36,167 bases of DNA. It comes from JBDRHL01 sp043816955 (GTDB lineage Bacteria; Planctomycetota; Phycisphaerae; Sedimentisphaerales; CAYZTY01). Below the pieces are notes generated by a model. That model was not told the origin of the DNA. It searched no databases and worked only from the letters and a program-made list of their open reading frames with translations. The first letter of the stretch is position 1, and each line of letters starts with the position of its first letter. The position numbers and the translations under genes were made by a program. Positions 6,675-14,915 of the stretch are shown here, piece by piece. The stretch covers positions 1-36,167 of the forward strand of contig JBDRHL010000197.1 of NCBI GenBank assembly GCA_043816955.1, in the 5' to 3' direction.

Positions 6675-8474
6675 TCAGCTTCGGGCATCGGCAAAGGCTA
6701 AAGCGCTATCGAGATGCCGGATGAGAGCTTCCTTATTCGGGCCGCCGAGATGCTGCCAGGGCAAAATCTGATCCTCAGTGAAACCTTGCTGAGCGAGAAG
6801 ATCGGGGTCGGCGTTATAATCGGCAAAGGCCTGCTTCCAGATCGAATAGTCGAAGCATTCAGTCCATAAGTCGAATTTTGCTCCTTTTTTCCATGCGGCG
6901 TGGATTATATCACCCATTCGCCTGTCGCCGCGGCCAATAGCGGATTCCAGAATGCTTTGCTTAACAGTATGGAACTTGAAGCTGAGGAACCATGCGCGAA
7001 GCATTTTTTTTCGATTTATTATCAGTTGTCGGGCGTTTTCGAAATAGTCGCCGCTTTTCTGGCTGAGAAATCCGAAAGGGGTGTGGGCTTTCGGCACGAG
7101 CCAACTGACAGCGACGTTTATCTGCCCGAATTTGCCGTCAACTTCCTTTCGCAGGGCAGCAAGTTTATGGGACAGGTCCACTATCCGCGTGATGTCATTT
7201 TCGGTTTCGCCGGGAAAGCCGACCATAAAATAGAGTTTGATTTTCTGCCATCCTGCCTGGTACGCGGCGTTGACGGCGGCAAAGAGATTTTCATCGGTGA
7301 GGGGTTTGTTGATAACCTGTCGCAGTTTTTCGCTTGCGGCTTCGACGGCGATGGTCAGGCCGCTTTTTCTGACGGAATTTACAAGCCCCGGCAGGAGTTT
7401 TAGTTGCTGATCCACCCGCAGGCTGGGGAGTGATATTCCTACGTATTTCGGCTCAAAATATTCCCGGAGTTTGAAAACAAGCTCTTCCAGGTCGGGGTAA
7501 TCAGCGGTTGAAAGGCTCAGCAGGGAGAGGGTATCGAAGCCGGTGGCGTGGAAGCCGGCTTTGGCGATTTCCAGAATTTTCTGCACGGACCTGTGCCTGA
7601 CGGGTCGGCGACAGAAACCGGCCTGGCAGAAGCGACACCTTCCGGGACAGCCTCTCATTATCTCGACGCTGACGCGGTCATGGACTGTCTGGGCGTATGG
7701 GACTATTGGTCGAAGCGGCACGTGGGCGTTATCAAAATCCTGCACGACGGCGTTTTCGAATCGTTCGGGGAGGTCTTCGGCAATGGGGCTGAATGATTTT
7801 ATCTGTGAAGCATTGTATTCGAAGCGATAGAGTGATGGTACATAAGCCCATGAGAAACATTTTGCAACTTCGCAGAGGGTATCTTTTTTGGAGGCGCCTT
7901 TATCCTTCATGCTGCCGACCAGATTGACAAGCTCGATGATGGCTTCTTCGGCTTCACCGAGAACCATGATATCAAAAAATTCGGCAACGGGTTCACAGCA
8001 GTTGGTCATGCCGCCGCCTGCGATAATGATCGGGTCGGTTTGGCTGCGGTCGGCAGAGCGAACAGCCAGGCCTGCCAGATCGATCATGTTCAGGGCGGTA
8101 GTGTAGCAAAGTTCGGTTGTCAGACTGAAGCCGATGATATCGAAATCGCCTGCCGCAGCTTTTGACTCGAGGGTGAAAAGCGGGATATTCTTTTCGCGCA
8201 TAATCTGTTCGGCGTCGAGCCATGGGGCGAAGGCGCGTTCCGCGGCGACGCCGGGCATATGATTGAGGATGTCGTAGATTACTGCCATGCCGGTATAACT
8301 CATGCCCACTTCGTAGATATCGGGGAAGCAAAGAGCAAAAGTGAGATGGCAGCTCGAAAGGTCTTTTTTGATCATGTTAACTTCCGAGCCTATGTACCGG
8401 CTGGGTTTACGAACGAAAGGCAAAAAGTCGCGTTCGACCCTGTCCTCGATAATTTTTATCGTTCTATTGCGCAT
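6675..8474 (-). CDS. B12-binding radical SAM protein (TIGR03960-like)
   Basis: The roughly 600-residue protein begins with an N-terminal region including PSRYIGSEVN and FPDIYEVGMSYTGM, then a cobalamin-binding-like Rossmann half (IIGFSLTTELCYTTALNMIDLAG, IIIAGGGMTNCCEPVAEFFD). The radical SAM core has the CxxxCxxC cluster in RGCPGRCRFCQAGF (Cys276, 280, 283), followed by SLPSLRVD, TIAVEAASEKLRQVINK and KLYFMVGFPGETENDI. This matches the family annotated as TIGR03960, whose members are often fused to or followed by a DUF2344 domain; none is obvious here. Its substrate is not established. The ATG at 8474 is preceded by an in-frame GTG, and no Shine-Dalgarno is visible. A -10 box lies 6 nt upstream, suggesting a leaderless transcript. 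Confidence 0.88.
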   Translation of the reverse strand: MRNRTIKIIEDRVERDFLPFVRKPSRYIGSEVNMIKKDLSSCHLTFALCFPDIYEVGMSYTGMAVIYDILNHMPGVAAERAFAPWLDAEQIMREKNIPLFTLESKAAAGDFDIIGFSLTTELCYTTALNMIDLAGLAVRSADRSQTDPIIIAGGGMTNCCEPVAEFFDIMVLGEAEEAIIELVNLVGSMKDKGASKKDTLCEVAKCFSWAYVPSLYRFEYNASQIKSFSPIAEDLPERFENAVVQDFDNAHVPLRPIVPYAQTVHDRVSVEIMRGCPGRCRFCQAGFCRRPVRHRSVQKILEIAKAGFHATGFDTLSLLSLSTADYPDLEELVFKLREYFEPKYVGISLPSLRVDQQLKLLPGLVNSVRKSGLTIAVEAASEKLRQVINKPLTDENLFAAVNAAYQAGWQKIKLYFMVGFPGETENDITRIVDLSHKLAALRKEVDGKFGQINVAVSWLVPKAHTPFGFLSQKSGDYFENARQLIINRKKMLRAWFLSFKFHTVKQSILESAIGRGDRRMGDIIHAAWKKGAKFDLWTECFDYSIWKQAFADYNADPDLLAQQGFTEDQILPWQHLGGPNKEALIRHLDSALAFADARS

Positions 8475-8480
8475 CACCGC

Positions 8481-8508
8481 ATTATAACATCACAAAAGAT
8501 TTATTGAA
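8481..8508 (-). promoter_or_regulatory. Promoter giving a leaderless radical SAM mRNA
   Basis: A perfect TATAAT (8486-8481, minus strand) sits 6 nt before the ATG. TTCAAT (8508-8503) lies 16 bp further upstream as a weak -35 box. Initiation about 7 nt downstream of the -10 box would fall on the start codon. Confidence 0.45.
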
Positions 8509-8619
8509 CAAGTACTCTGCCGAAATCAGAATTAAAAGCGATAATTTTCCCCTATTGAAACCGCTTGCAGAAATTTTCCTGCTCAGGTTTCAGCGGACCA
8601 GCAGAATTGAGCAACAGTT

Positions 8620-9048
8620 TTATGCGTCCGCTGAGTTGATTGATCGGCTGTTTTTGGCATTATATTCGCTGATCAAATCAGAAAGCAGTATGCCATCAAC
8701 CTTCAGCCCCTTGATGTTGCAATTATTGATTTCAACATTTTCCAGATTAACTTTTTCAAATTTACTGCTGTTGAAGTCTGCATCGGTAAATAGTACAGGC
8801 CTTTGAGGGGGATGATTCCCTGCTTCATCCGGCGCAGGGCCGATGTGTCTAAAGGTAACACCGCCGAAGTTTGCCGCGGTGATGACCGCGTCGCTGAAGT
8901 TGATATTGTGAAATTTAGCGCCTGCCAGACTTACATTGTCAAATTCCGCATCTCCAAGACAGACATCGGCAAATCGCGAACCGGTCATCTTACAATGATT
9001 CGCAAAATGTTTTCCAGATTTGATTGTCGGCTTCATGTTTTTGCACAT
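8620..9048 (-). CDS. Pentapeptide-repeat protein
   Basis: The 142-residue protein has runs of the A(D/N)LXX-type pattern in two blocks: SRFADVCLGDAEFDNVSLAG through AANFGGVTF, and LFTDADFNSSKFEKVNLENV through NIKGLKVDG. A Pro-rich loop (GPAPDEAGNHPPQRP) separates them. Such repeats form a right-handed quadrilateral beta-helix. Known roles range from DNA mimicry and gyrase protection to simple scaffolding, and nothing here selects one. The start could also be the second Met (9036); neither has a well-spaced ribosome site, although GAAGGTG lies about 15 nt before 9048. No signal peptide is seen. Confidence 0.8.
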   Translation of the reverse strand: MCKNMKPTIKSGKHFANHCKMTGSRFADVCLGDAEFDNVSLAGAKFHNINFSDAVITAANFGGVTFRHIGPAPDEAGNHPPQRPVLFTDADFNSSKFEKVNLENVEINNCNIKGLKVDGILLSDLISEYNAKNSRSINSADA

Positions 9049-9415
9049 ACTTTGATCGCCCGCACCTTCGTAAATTCAAGTTTTTCAGCAATTTCACACA
9101 TTATCCCGACCCAATTGGAACAGGGATTTCGATACGAGAAGGACTGTTTAAGTAAAAAAGAGGAAACAACTTGTATCGGTAATGGAAACTCTGGAGAGAA
9201 TCCGACATTCATCTGGCATGTCATTCCTGCGAAGGCAGGAATCCATTTCTTGATTTGACATTTGTTATTCGATAGTCTTTTCATTCCCTCCTCCGAAGCC
9301 AGATTCTATAAACGGCAAATCAAAAATAAATCTTTGCGGTTTTGTCCACAAACTCGTATAATCTGCAAAGAAAAAATAGAGTATTTGTTTAAATTTGTGG
9401 GGGGCTTTTGCCTAA
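9049..9415. other. Intergenic region with one REP-like repeat
   Basis: Apart from the palindromic repeat at 9220-9245 and a CTCCGAAGCCAGAT phrase shared with the left edge of the window, nothing is recognisable. No gene-like ORF with a ribosome site is seen. Confidence 0.5.
9220..9245 (+). repeat. REP-like palindromic repeat
   Basis: GTCATTCCTGCG followed by AAGGCAGGAATCCA is a near-perfect palindrome that matches the reverse complement of 1365-1390 at 25 of 26 positions. It is likely a dispersed repetitive extragenic palindrome. Confidence 0.65.
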
Positions 9416-10195
9416 TTATTCTTCCATGGCTTTTGGCATAGTCTCATTTGTTTTTATCAAATTATAAATTCTATCGAAGAATAATAAAAAGATCGGTCCA
9501 CTTATGGCGAGGTAACCAAATAGACCAAATTCTCGTTCGAGAATTTTGCTTTTCCTGAGGAATCGAACAGTTTTTTCTTCAACATTAAATTCAGCGCCTA
9601 AAGTGTGGCTGTGAAAATTCGGATGACAAAATTCCGACAAGAAATCATAATTCTCTCTTAACATCTTCTTTTCGTCACTGAGATTTTTGATAATCTCTCT
9701 TTTTAAGAATTTATCGGCTGCGTCGATAAGTGTCAGTATATTTTTCGCCTCTGGTGCTTTACAAAGATATTTATCGCGGCTTCCTGTAGTCAGACCATAA
9801 ATAACCTGGTTTACTTCTTTAAATAATATTCTCTTAGCATAATAATCCGTGAGCCTACTAAGAAAAAAACCTATTGCTCCTGTTGTTTCATAATGTGCTC
9901 GGATGCACAATACCATAGAAAGGATATTCTTATTATTTAATGATTCAATAGCACCTTCAATCACAGATATTGCTCGAAATAAAAGCATACAGATGTAAGT
10001 CAAGCAATTTTGACCAAACAATTTTTGTGGGTCACATTGTTCGACTAACGTAATAGATGGGCTAATCTTTCCAGGCAAGCGCTTTCTGCAATTCTCGAGC
10101 ACATCGACAATTTCATCTCTTACGTCTACTTGATTAAATCTTGCAAGAGAATTCTCCACTTCTTGGGACCATTTTATTGTCTTATCAGTTTTCAT
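9416..10195 (-). CDS. Unknown helical protein (DUF5677-like pattern)
   Basis: I do not recognise this 259-residue protein with certainty. It is mainly helical. The segment MVLCIRAHYETTGAIGFFLSR in the middle and YDFLSEFCHPNFHSH later recall the R-x-x-x-E and C-terminal His features of DUF5677/HEPN-like families, but the match is by eye. A hydrophobic stretch (YLAISGPIFLLFFDRIY) lies near the C-terminus and could be a membrane anchor. The start at 10195 is preferred because AGAGG lies 9 nt upstream; the frame also runs to 10222. It is AT-rich and sits next to another unknown AT-rich gene, so this is probably accessory DNA. Its promoter shares a 25-bp block with that of the unknown protein at 372. 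Confidence 0.6.
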   Translation of the reverse strand: MKTDKTIKWSQEVENSLARFNQVDVRDEIVDVLENCRKRLPGKISPSITLVEQCDPQKLFGQNCLTYICMLLFRAISVIEGAIESLNNKNILSMVLCIRAHYETTGAIGFFLSRLTDYYAKRILFKEVNQVIYGLTTGSRDKYLCKAPEAKNILTLIDAADKFLKREIIKNLSDEKKMLRENYDFLSEFCHPNFHSHTLGAEFNVEEKTVRFLRKSKILEREFGLFGYLAISGPIFLLFFDRIYNLIKTNETMPKAMEE

Positions 10196-10243
10196 TTTTA
10201 TATACCTCTCTGTTGCAAACAAGCACTTGAAAATTAACCCTCC

Positions 10244-10266
10244 AGTAGGATGGGGCTTGCCCTACT
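10244..10266 (-). promoter_or_regulatory. Hairpin in the mRNA leader of the unknown gene
   Basis: The arms AGTAGG (10244-10249) and CCTACT (10261-10266) enclose a G/C-rich loop with extra GGG/CCC pairing. It lies between the candidate transcription start (about 10281) and the start codon at 10195. Its role is unknown; it may be a dispersed repeat. Confidence 0.3.
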
Positions 10267-10316
10267 CTGTTATTATTTTCCGGCCATATAATAGCCAAAA
10301 ATTTTTAATCCGTCAA
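10266..10316 (-). promoter_or_regulatory. Promoter with the shared ATGGCCGGAAAA block
   Basis: On the minus strand TTGACG (10316-10311) and TATTAT (10293-10288) are 17 bp apart and followed directly by ATGGCCGGAAAA. The layout is the same as the promoter at 308-358: same spacer length, same position of the block at the expected transcription start. Confidence 0.5.
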
Positions 10317-10419
10317 ATCAACTTTTGAATTTTACACTTTGGCTTTCCACTTTGAGCTTTTCGCCGTTAGTTTCCACGCAATACGAAATTTATGCTCTAT
10401 GTTTATTTCTCAACATCAC

Positions 10420-10442
10420 CTCACCATTTTAACAATTGTCGA
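10420..10442. repeat. Left copy of a direct repeat flanking an unknown gene
   Basis: CTCACC followed by ATTTTAACAATTG resembles the copy at 11216-11245, where CTCACC, four extra bases and ATTTTAACGATTG occur. The two lie about 0.8 kb apart, on either side of the gene at 10468-11184. Confidence 0.35.
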
Positions 10443-10467
10443 TTTGCTTATTGTTTTTGGTCGTCAT

Positions 10468-11184
10468 TTAGCTTTTTGTTTTTTGGTGCTTTTGATTAAC
10501 TTCTTGTGCAATCTTTGCACCTTCTGCAAGGCCCGTTCTAATTCGATTTGTGACTTCTTCTTCTGATAAACTCAAATAATTGTTGTTATCTGAAAACACA
10601 TTTTTCAACGCATATCCAAACATTGCAAGCGTATGTATTTCACATTCCTGTAAAGCAAACTTGATGCCAATTGTCTGTGTGAAACCAAGAATAACTAATG
10701 GCATATTTTCTGTAGTCAATTTCCTATAGTCATCTCTGGAATAATATATGGCATTAAGAAGCCAGTCTCCACACGTACTCCACACATCTGCCCAGTCCCC
10801 TCCTGAATCCTTTATCTCGTTAAATATATTCCCATAAGTTTGTAGTCTATGATTATAGATTTTGTCGAAACAGGGGTCGGCATACGGCAAGAAAGTTTTG
10901 AAGCAACTGTCGGTTATTTTATACCGAACTTCAGGGCTTTGTTTATATGATGTTGCAAGTTGATCCATACGGAATATCAGATATAAACCTATCTCGAATT
11001 TTGATGCTTTCTTAAATTTTGGCAGGTCTTTTGATAATTTTGCACCTGTCAATGGATTTTTTCCTGTGCTAACACTTCTCAAAAAATTGCAAATATGTTC
11101 GTGTGTCCATACGAAAAGGTTGGTTACTGTTCTAATATCTTTGACATTAATTACCTTTTTCTTGTTTCTTTTCTTTAAAAACAT
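10468..11184 (-). CDS. Unknown soluble helical protein
   Basis: No family is recognised in this 238-residue protein. The N-terminus is strongly basic (MFLKKRNKKKVINVKD). The body is rich in aromatic residues (FEIGLYLIFRMDQLATSY, WADVWSTCGDWLLNAIYY), and the tail is charged (EEEVTNRIRTGLAEGAKIAQ). No signal peptide is seen. The start at 11184 is chosen because GGAAGGGG lies about 7 nt upstream; the open frame runs 12 codons further. It is AT-rich and flanked by imperfect direct repeats, hinting that it was acquired as a unit. It is on the same strand as the unknown gene downstream, but 270 bp and separate promoters lie between, so they are probably not one operon. Confidence 0.55.
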   Translation of the reverse strand: MFLKKRNKKKVINVKDIRTVTNLFVWTHEHICNFLRSVSTGKNPLTGAKLSKDLPKFKKASKFEIGLYLIFRMDQLATSYKQSPEVRYKITDSCFKTFLPYADPCFDKIYNHRLQTYGNIFNEIKDSGGDWADVWSTCGDWLLNAIYYSRDDYRKLTTENMPLVILGFTQTIGIKFALQECEIHTLAMFGYALKNVFSDNNNYLSLSEEEVTNRIRTGLAEGAKIAQEVNQKHQKTKS

Positions 11185-11215
11185 GAAGATACCCCTTCCC
11201 TTTTCATATACGTGC

Positions 11216-11245
11216 CTCACCGTATCATTTTAACGATTGCTGACC
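11216..11245. repeat. Right copy of the flanking direct repeat
   Basis: CTCACCGTATC followed by ATTTTAACGATTG matches the left copy at 10420-10442 apart from a four-base gap and one change. It overlaps the candidate -10 box of the unknown gene. Confidence 0.35.
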
Positions 11246-11254
11246 GCAATTCAA
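11227..11254 (-). promoter_or_regulatory. Candidate promoter of the unknown gene
   Basis: On the minus strand TTGAAT (11254-11249) and TAAAAT (11232-11227) are 16 bp apart, 42 nt before the chosen start. Confidence 0.35.
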
Positions 11255-11714
11255 CCGATAACCTCGGCCAACACTCGACCATTTTGGTATTTAAGGGTTT
11301 GCTTTCGCCTGCCTTGTTGACAGATATGATGCAGTATTCAAGCTCTTTTCCCTTCACCTGTTCAACTAATTATGACTATTTTACTTAACCTTTTTGAAAT
11401 AAACAACGTATATCATTTTCTTCAATCGTTATGAGACTTTTACTAATTTACTTTGCGACTTTGCGCCTCTGCGGGAAACAAATTTATTTAACAAACAGAA
11501 TATGTAAATCACCGCCTCATGTCAATTGCGAATCATGGGGTTTCAGCACAGGCTTAAGTTGTTTTTCTGCCTTGCAAAAAGCTTTTCACATAGTTTGCGG
11601 ATTTTATTGTTTTAACTTCGGGCTGGGATTGGTTATTATCATTTTTAGAGAATTTTAACGTGGGGGAATAAAACCTGAATCTGTTTGTTGGGTCGGTGTT
11701 TGAAAGGGAAATTG

Positions 11715-12767
11715 ATGTCAGGAAAGATGAAGCCCGGGATTGTAATCGGGATTGTCATAGTCGCTGCGGTGGTGTTGCTGGGTGTGCTTAGAAGCGGCAG
11801 CAGGCTGGTTACAGCACAGAGCGGCAGATATATCATCATGGGAACATTTGCGCGAATAGTCGCTGTTGCAGACGATGACAAGATAGCGAGAAAATGTGTA
11901 GAGTCGGCGAGAGACAAGCTAGAGCTGGTAAATGCGCTGATGAGTGATTATGATCCGAACTCGGAGATCAGCAAAGTGAACAAGCAGGCATACGAGACGC
12001 AGGTGGGGGTGAGTGAAGAGACTTTTTTTGTTCTTGAGAAGGCGTTACATTTCAGCGAGGTATCACAGGGGGCATTTGATGTAACAATCGGGCCGCTGGT
12101 TGACTTATGGCACAAGGCAGGTGAGGCGAATTCGCTGCCGGGTGATGCTGAAATTGCAGAAGCCAGGTCGAGGGTCGGCTGCGAGAAGCTGCTGCTGGAT
12201 TCGCAAAGCAGGACGGTAAAATTCGCAGTTGAAGGTATGCGGCTGGACCTGGGTGGAATAGCGAAAGGTTACGCTATTGATCTTGCTGTGGAAGCGATGA
12301 AGCGGCAAGGCGCAGCAGGAGGTATGGTTGAAATCGGGGGAGACCTGAGGGTTTTTGGAAAATCGCCGAATGCCGGGAAAAGCTGGGCGGTCGGGATCGC
12401 TGATCCGCGTGAGCCAGGTGATGGTATCGCGGCCGGCAAGATGCTAATGGTCTTGCGATTGAACGATGCAGCGGTTGCGACCAGCGGAGACTACCAGCGT
12501 TTTGTCGAGGTTGGCGGGGAAAGATACAGTCATATTATAAGCCCTTCTGCCGCCAGCGGAGCGAGAGGATTTTCGAGTGTAACGGTTATCGGCAAGTCTG
12601 CGACGGATGCAGATGCCCTGGCAACAGCGGTCAGTGTAATGGGGTCTGGTGAGGGGATGTCGCTTATAGAACAGCTTGAGCAGGCAGAAGCGATTGTTAT
12701 TTCTCCGGCGCCGGAGTATAAGATTCAGCAAAGCTCCGGAGCAGGCGCTTACCTGGACAGCAGGTAA
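11715..12767 (+). CDS. apbE: FAD:protein FMN transferase ApbE
   Basis: ApbE transfers FMN from FAD to a threonine of target proteins using Mg2+, outside the cytoplasmic membrane. The 350-residue protein has one N-terminal TM (GIVIGIVIVAAVVLLGVL) that would anchor it. Family motifs follow: YIIMGTFARI, LMSDYDPNSEISKVN, FDVTIGPLVDLWH, LDLGGIAKGYAID, GGDLRVFG, AVATSGDYQRF, YSHIISP and ATDADALATAVSVMG, the last carrying the metal-binding Asp/Thr set. The start at 11715 is preferred because AAGGGA lies about 6 nt upstream. It converges with the rnf operon (21 bp between stops), whose RnfG and RnfD subunits carry flavinylation motifs and are its likely substrates. Confidence 0.95.
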   Translation: MSGKMKPGIVIGIVIVAAVVLLGVLRSGSRLVTAQSGRYIIMGTFARIVAVADDDKIARKCVESARDKLELVNALMSDYDPNSEISKVNKQAYETQVGVSEETFFVLEKALHFSEVSQGAFDVTIGPLVDLWHKAGEANSLPGDAEIAEARSRVGCEKLLLDSQSRTVKFAVEGMRLDLGGIAKGYAIDLAVEAMKRQGAAGGMVEIGGDLRVFGKSPNAGKSWAVGIADPREPGDGIAAGKMLMVLRLNDAAVATSGDYQRFVEVGGERYSHIISPSAASGARGFSSVTVIGKSATDADALATAVSVMGSGEGMSLIEQLEQAEAIVISPAPEYKIQQSSGAGAYLDSR

Positions 12768-12788
12768 GCTCTTAAGGCGATAGAGGGT

Positions 12789-13670
12789 CTATGCCGATTT
12801 TACGGTTTGTTTCTGTTCCGGCTGGCGATCGGCGGGCGCGTTTTTGCCGCGATAAACAATTACGCCTGTAGGGCATTTATTGACGGCTGTTTCGGTCTGC
12901 TCGGCAGGCTGATAGTTTTCGTAGTCCAGCAGAGCAAGATTGTTCTCGACTTTGAAAAGATCGGATTGTTTGGCGCACAGGCCGCAGGCGATGCAGCCGA
13001 CCTTGCACATTTTCCGTGTATCTTTGCCGCTTTCTTTGCTGCTGCAGGCAACGACAATCATATTATCACTGCTGAATGGGACCATCTCGATCAGGTTTCT
13101 TGGACAGGCTTTGGAACATGCGGTGCATCCTGTGCATTTTTCATAATCGACCGTTGCCAGGCCGTCGATAATGTGCAGCGCATTAAATTTGCAGGCACTT
13201 ACGCAATCTTCGAAGCCCAGGCAGCCGAATTTGCATGCCTGAACGGATGGGTATGCGTCAGCGGAAGTGCAGGTTGGGATTCCTTCATAACGGGCGTAGT
13301 ATATCCTATCGGCCTGGCGGGCTCTGCAGTGGATGATGGGTCGTATTGGGAAGTTTGCGCCGCTGACCTGCAGATTGAGGATTTCTGCTGCTTTTTGGGC
13401 GGTTTCAGGCCCGCCTGGTGCGCATTTTCCGAGAAGCTTCGGGTCATTTATTACTGCTTTTGCATACTGCATACAGCCTGCAAAGCCGCAGGCGCCGCAG
13501 TCTATGCGGGGGAGCGTCTTATAGATCTGTTCGATCTTCGGGTCGATCTGGATTTTAAGCTTTTCGTCAGCAATCAGGAGGACCACTGCGAACACAAATC
13601 CCAGCGTGAGGAGCGTCAGGCCAGCCGGCCAGATACTCTGCGCCAATATATCAATGTTGAACAGACCCAT
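12789..13670 (-). CDS. rnfB: Rnf complex iron-sulfur subunit RnfB
   Basis: RnfB takes electrons from ferredoxin and passes them into the membrane part of the Rnf complex. The 293-residue protein has an N-terminal TM (AGLTLLTLGFVFAVVLLIA), then the four-cysteine 4Fe-4S domain (CGACGFAGCMQYAKAV, with a fourth Cys in KCAPGG). A region with several cysteines (CKFGCLGFEDCVSACKF) and ferredoxin clusters follow, including CTGCTACSKACP. A further C-terminal cysteine group (CKVGCIACGLC, NKCPTG) gives extra clusters, as in the multi-ferredoxin RnfB of anaerobes. It is the last gene of the operon, 28 bp after rnfA. Confidence 0.95.
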   Translation of the reverse strand: MGLFNIDILAQSIWPAGLTLLTLGFVFAVVLLIADEKLKIQIDPKIEQIYKTLPRIDCGACGFAGCMQYAKAVINDPKLLGKCAPGGPETAQKAAEILNLQVSGANFPIRPIIHCRARQADRIYYARYEGIPTCTSADAYPSVQACKFGCLGFEDCVSACKFNALHIIDGLATVDYEKCTGCTACSKACPRNLIEMVPFSSDNMIVVACSSKESGKDTRKMCKVGCIACGLCAKQSDLFKVENNLALLDYENYQPAEQTETAVNKCPTGVIVYRGKNAPADRQPEQKQTVKSA

Positions 13671-13698
13671 TTAACAAATCCTAATCAGAGATAAGATA

Positions 13699-14289
13699 CT
13701 ATCTAATCATTCCGGCAAAACCCATGAAAGCAAGGGTGAGCAACCCTGCGGTAATGAGCGTAATAGGCGCACCTCTCAAGGCCTCTGGCACATCGGCAAG
13801 AAGAAGCTGCTCACGGATGCCGGCCATGATACAGATCGCAAGCGTAAAGCCGGCGCCTGCACCAATGCTTAAGACAACCGCTTCAAGCAGGTTGTCGATG
13901 CCCCACAGGTTAATAAACAGGCATAAGCCCAGGATCGCGCAGTTAGTGGAGATCAAGGGCAGGAAAATTCCGAAGCTATCATAAAGAGTGGGAAAGAATT
14001 TTCGAATGTACATTTCGACAAGCTGGACGGCACCGGCGATAACCAGGATGAAACAAATATATCGCAGGACTTCGAGGTCAAACGGTATCAGGATCAGGTT
14101 GTCAATCAGCCAGGTGAGCGTGCCGCTGAGAGTAATGACAAATGTGACGGCACAGCCCATGCCAAAGGCCATGTCAATACGGCCTGAGACGCCGAGATAG
14201 GGGCAGATACCGAGAAACTTCGTGAAGACCAGATTATTGATCAGTACGATTGATATAAAGCCTGTCAGCAGGATATACATTGAATCCAT
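13699..14289 (-). CDS. rnfA: Rnf complex membrane subunit RnfA
   Basis: RnfA is a roughly six-TM subunit homologous to RnfE and NqrE/NqrD. With RnfE it forms the membrane core that holds an intramembrane [2Fe-2S] cluster. The 196-residue length is normal. The segments NNLVFTKFLGICPYLGVS and STNCAILGLCLF carry the conserved cysteines of the half-helices. It starts 1 bp after the stop of rnfE, so translation is probably coupled. Confidence 0.95.
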   Translation of the reverse strand: MDSMYILLTGFISIVLINNLVFTKFLGICPYLGVSGRIDMAFGMGCAVTFVITLSGTLTWLIDNLILIPFDLEVLRYICFILVIAGAVQLVEMYIRKFFPTLYDSFGIFLPLISTNCAILGLCLFINLWGIDNLLEAVVLSIGAGAGFTLAICIMAGIREQLLLADVPEALRGAPITLITAGLLTLAFMGFAGMIR

Positions 14290-14290
14290 A

Positions 14291-14914
14291 TCAGCTTTCC
14301 TTTTTTGCAGTCCAGTTTATGAGTCCCAAAAGCAGCCCCAGTGCGAGGAAGGCACCGACGGGCATTCTCATAGCAGCCCAGGGGACGAACCAGCCGTTCT
14401 GCCCGGCGAGGGGGAGAACCTGAATCTCAAAAACGGCGCCGGTCGAGAGGAGTTCGCGCACGGCGGCGAGTACACAGGCGCAGAGGGTAAACCCGATTCC
14501 CATGCCCAGGGCATCGAGTATGCTTATACCCACATTGTTCTTGCTGGCGCATGCTTCTGCACGGCAGATGATTATGCAGTTGACTATGATCAGCGGCACA
14601 TACGGGCCGAGCACTTCGCTCATGTCGGGAACATACGCCCTTAAAAACAGATCAGCGATAGTTACAAAAGTCGCTATGGTAAGGGTGAACATTAATATTC
14701 GCAGATGTGGCTTTAAGAGATGTCTCATGAGGCTGACGACGATGTTGCTGCAGAGAAGGACAAAGATTACGCTGAGGCCCATAGTGAAGGCGGGCTTTAC
14801 GGCAGCGGTTACCGCGAGGGTTGGGCACATCCCGAGCAGAAGCCTGAAGACGGGGTTTTCGCGCCACAATCCTGCGATGAAGCTGCGGCAGTATAAGTTT
14901 GTGTTTTCGGCCAT
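14291..14914 (-). CDS. rnfE: Rnf complex membrane subunit RnfE
   Basis: RnfE is the pseudo-symmetric partner of RnfA. The 207-residue, roughly six-TM protein has the family motifs NPVFRLLLGMCPTLAVT and LIIVNCIIICRAEACA, which carry the cysteines expected to bind the shared Fe-S cluster. It lies between rnfG and rnfA with almost no spacing, in the C-D-G-E-A-B order known from clostridial rnf operons. Confidence 0.95.
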   Translation of the reverse strand: MAENTNLYCRSFIAGLWRENPVFRLLLGMCPTLAVTAAVKPAFTMGLSVIFVLLCSNIVVSLMRHLLKPHLRILMFTLTIATFVTIADLFLRAYVPDMSEVLGPYVPLIIVNCIIICRAEACASKNNVGISILDALGMGIGFTLCACVLAAVRELLSTGAVFEIQVLPLAGQNGWFVPWAAMRMPVGAFLALGLLLGLINWTAKKES

Positions 14915-14915
14915 G

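Larger units (their letters stand above)
11185..11714. other. AT-rich intergenic region between divergent genes
   Basis: The left part holds a candidate promoter and one copy of the direct repeat. The rest shows the dispersed phrase TTTGCGACTTTGCGCCTCTG at about 11451-11470, a type of sequence common in intergenic DNA of many bacteria. No gene is seen, and no clear promoter for apbE was identified. Confidence 0.45.

Noticed and set aside
12807..13694. Long plus-strand ORF (295 codons) opposite rnfB
   Set aside because: It is the complement of a clear Rnf subunit, has no family motif and no ribosome site. The same holds for the long frames opposite rnfD and ahbC.
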